Part shown: piece after piece, positions 4,938 to 5,065 of the stretch
Numbering within the stretch: the first letter of the stretch is position 1
How the letters are laid out: each line of letters starts with the position of its first letter
Assembly: GCA_015487895.1 (NCBI GenBank)
Contig: WFOW01000133.1
Location: forward strand, 1 to 5,065
From: Gammaproteobacteria bacterium
GTDB taxonomy: Bacteria > Pseudomonadota > Gammaproteobacteria > S144-34
Reading direction: 5' to 3'
DNA length: 5,065 nucleotides
The notes under the pieces: model-generated
Told to the model about the DNA's origin: nothing
Databases searched by the model: none
Seen by the model: the letters and a program-made list of their open reading frames with translations, nothing else
Position numbers and translations under genes: made by a program

Positions 4938-5065
4938 TTACGGGCGGAAGCGGGCGACGGCGCGCTCGAGCGCGCGCACCGTGCGGTCGTCCGGGCGCGG
5001 GCCGTAGCGTGCCGCGACGTAGAGCGCCGTGATGCGCCGGATGGCGGCGGCATGCCGCGGCAGCC
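4938..5065 (-). CDS. C-terminal fragment, probably TgpA-type transglutaminase family protein
   Basis: The last 41 residues of a gene running off the window, read from 5063 down to TAA at 4940-4938. The end, with ITALYVAARYG and then RALERAVARFRP, resembles the C terminus of membrane-bound TgpA-like transglutaminase proteins (DUF3488/DUF4129 type), which finish in an aromatic Y-x-x-x-RYG helix followed by an L-R-A-V-R-x-FRP tail. The catalytic domain and membrane segments lie outside the window, so this is a resemblance only. The coding call is supported by strong third-position G/C bias in this frame. A perfect 5-bp hairpin (GCCCG-TTA-CGGGC, 4933-4945) surrounds the stop codon. Confidence 0.5.
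   Translation of the reverse strand, partial: LPRHAAAIRRITALYVAARYGPRPDDRTVRALERAVARFRP

Noticed and set aside
4796..5053. 85-codon minus-strand frame at the window end
   Set aside because: Out of frame with the better-supported C-terminal fragment ending at 4938, Arg/Ser/Ala-rich, and crosses non-coding repeats.

Overview
The window reads as a chromosomal housekeeping region of a very GC-rich gammaproteobacterium. G or C fills most third codon positions. The order alaS – lysC – csrA – tRNA-Ser(GCU) – tRNA-Arg(ACG) resembles the alaS-csrA-serV-argV block of Escherichia coli and, with lysC between alaS and csrA, the pseudomonad arrangement. The CsrA N-terminal core is nearly identical to enterobacterial CsrA. 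A high-GC lineage such as the Chromatiales/Ectothiorhodospiraceae would fit, but that placement is inference. No mobile element, CRISPR array or phage gene is visible.

Layout. 1-1980: 3' three quarters of alaS (alanyl-tRNA synthetase), cut by the window edge. 1981-2197: a likely sigma-70-type promoter, then a run of back-to-back RNA hairpins, several showing GGA in the loop, with a possible 23-codon leader ORF ending 8 nt before lysC. 2198-3463: lysC (aspartate kinase, two ACT domains), with a possible internal start for a separate regulatory (beta) subunit at 2936. 3464-3694: GGA-rich leader of csrA, ending in a strong Shine-Dalgarno that is also a CsrA-type motif. 3695-3928: csrA. 3931-4084: promoter and tRNA-Ser(GCU). 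4085-4375: no recognisable gene. 4376-4576 (minus): small CPXCG zinc-ribbon protein. 4668-4790: near-consensus promoter and tRNA-Arg(ACG). 4791-4937: non-coding, with a hairpin and short repeats. 4938-5065 (minus): C-terminal 41 codons of a protein that looks like a TgpA-type transglutaminase.

How the parts relate. alaS, the two tRNA genes and lysC serve translation and amino-acid supply. csrA encodes the global post-transcriptional regulator that binds GGA in hairpin loops. The most interesting feature is the lysC leader: two hairpins carry loops nearly identical to the CsrA selection consensus, and a further GGA hairpin lies at the lysC start. This suggests that CsrA (encoded 1.5 kb downstream) controls lysC, or that the leader titrates CsrA as CsrB/RsmZ-type RNAs do. 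This is inferred from sequence pattern only. No hairpin followed by a clear T-run (classical intrinsic terminator) was seen anywhere in the window.
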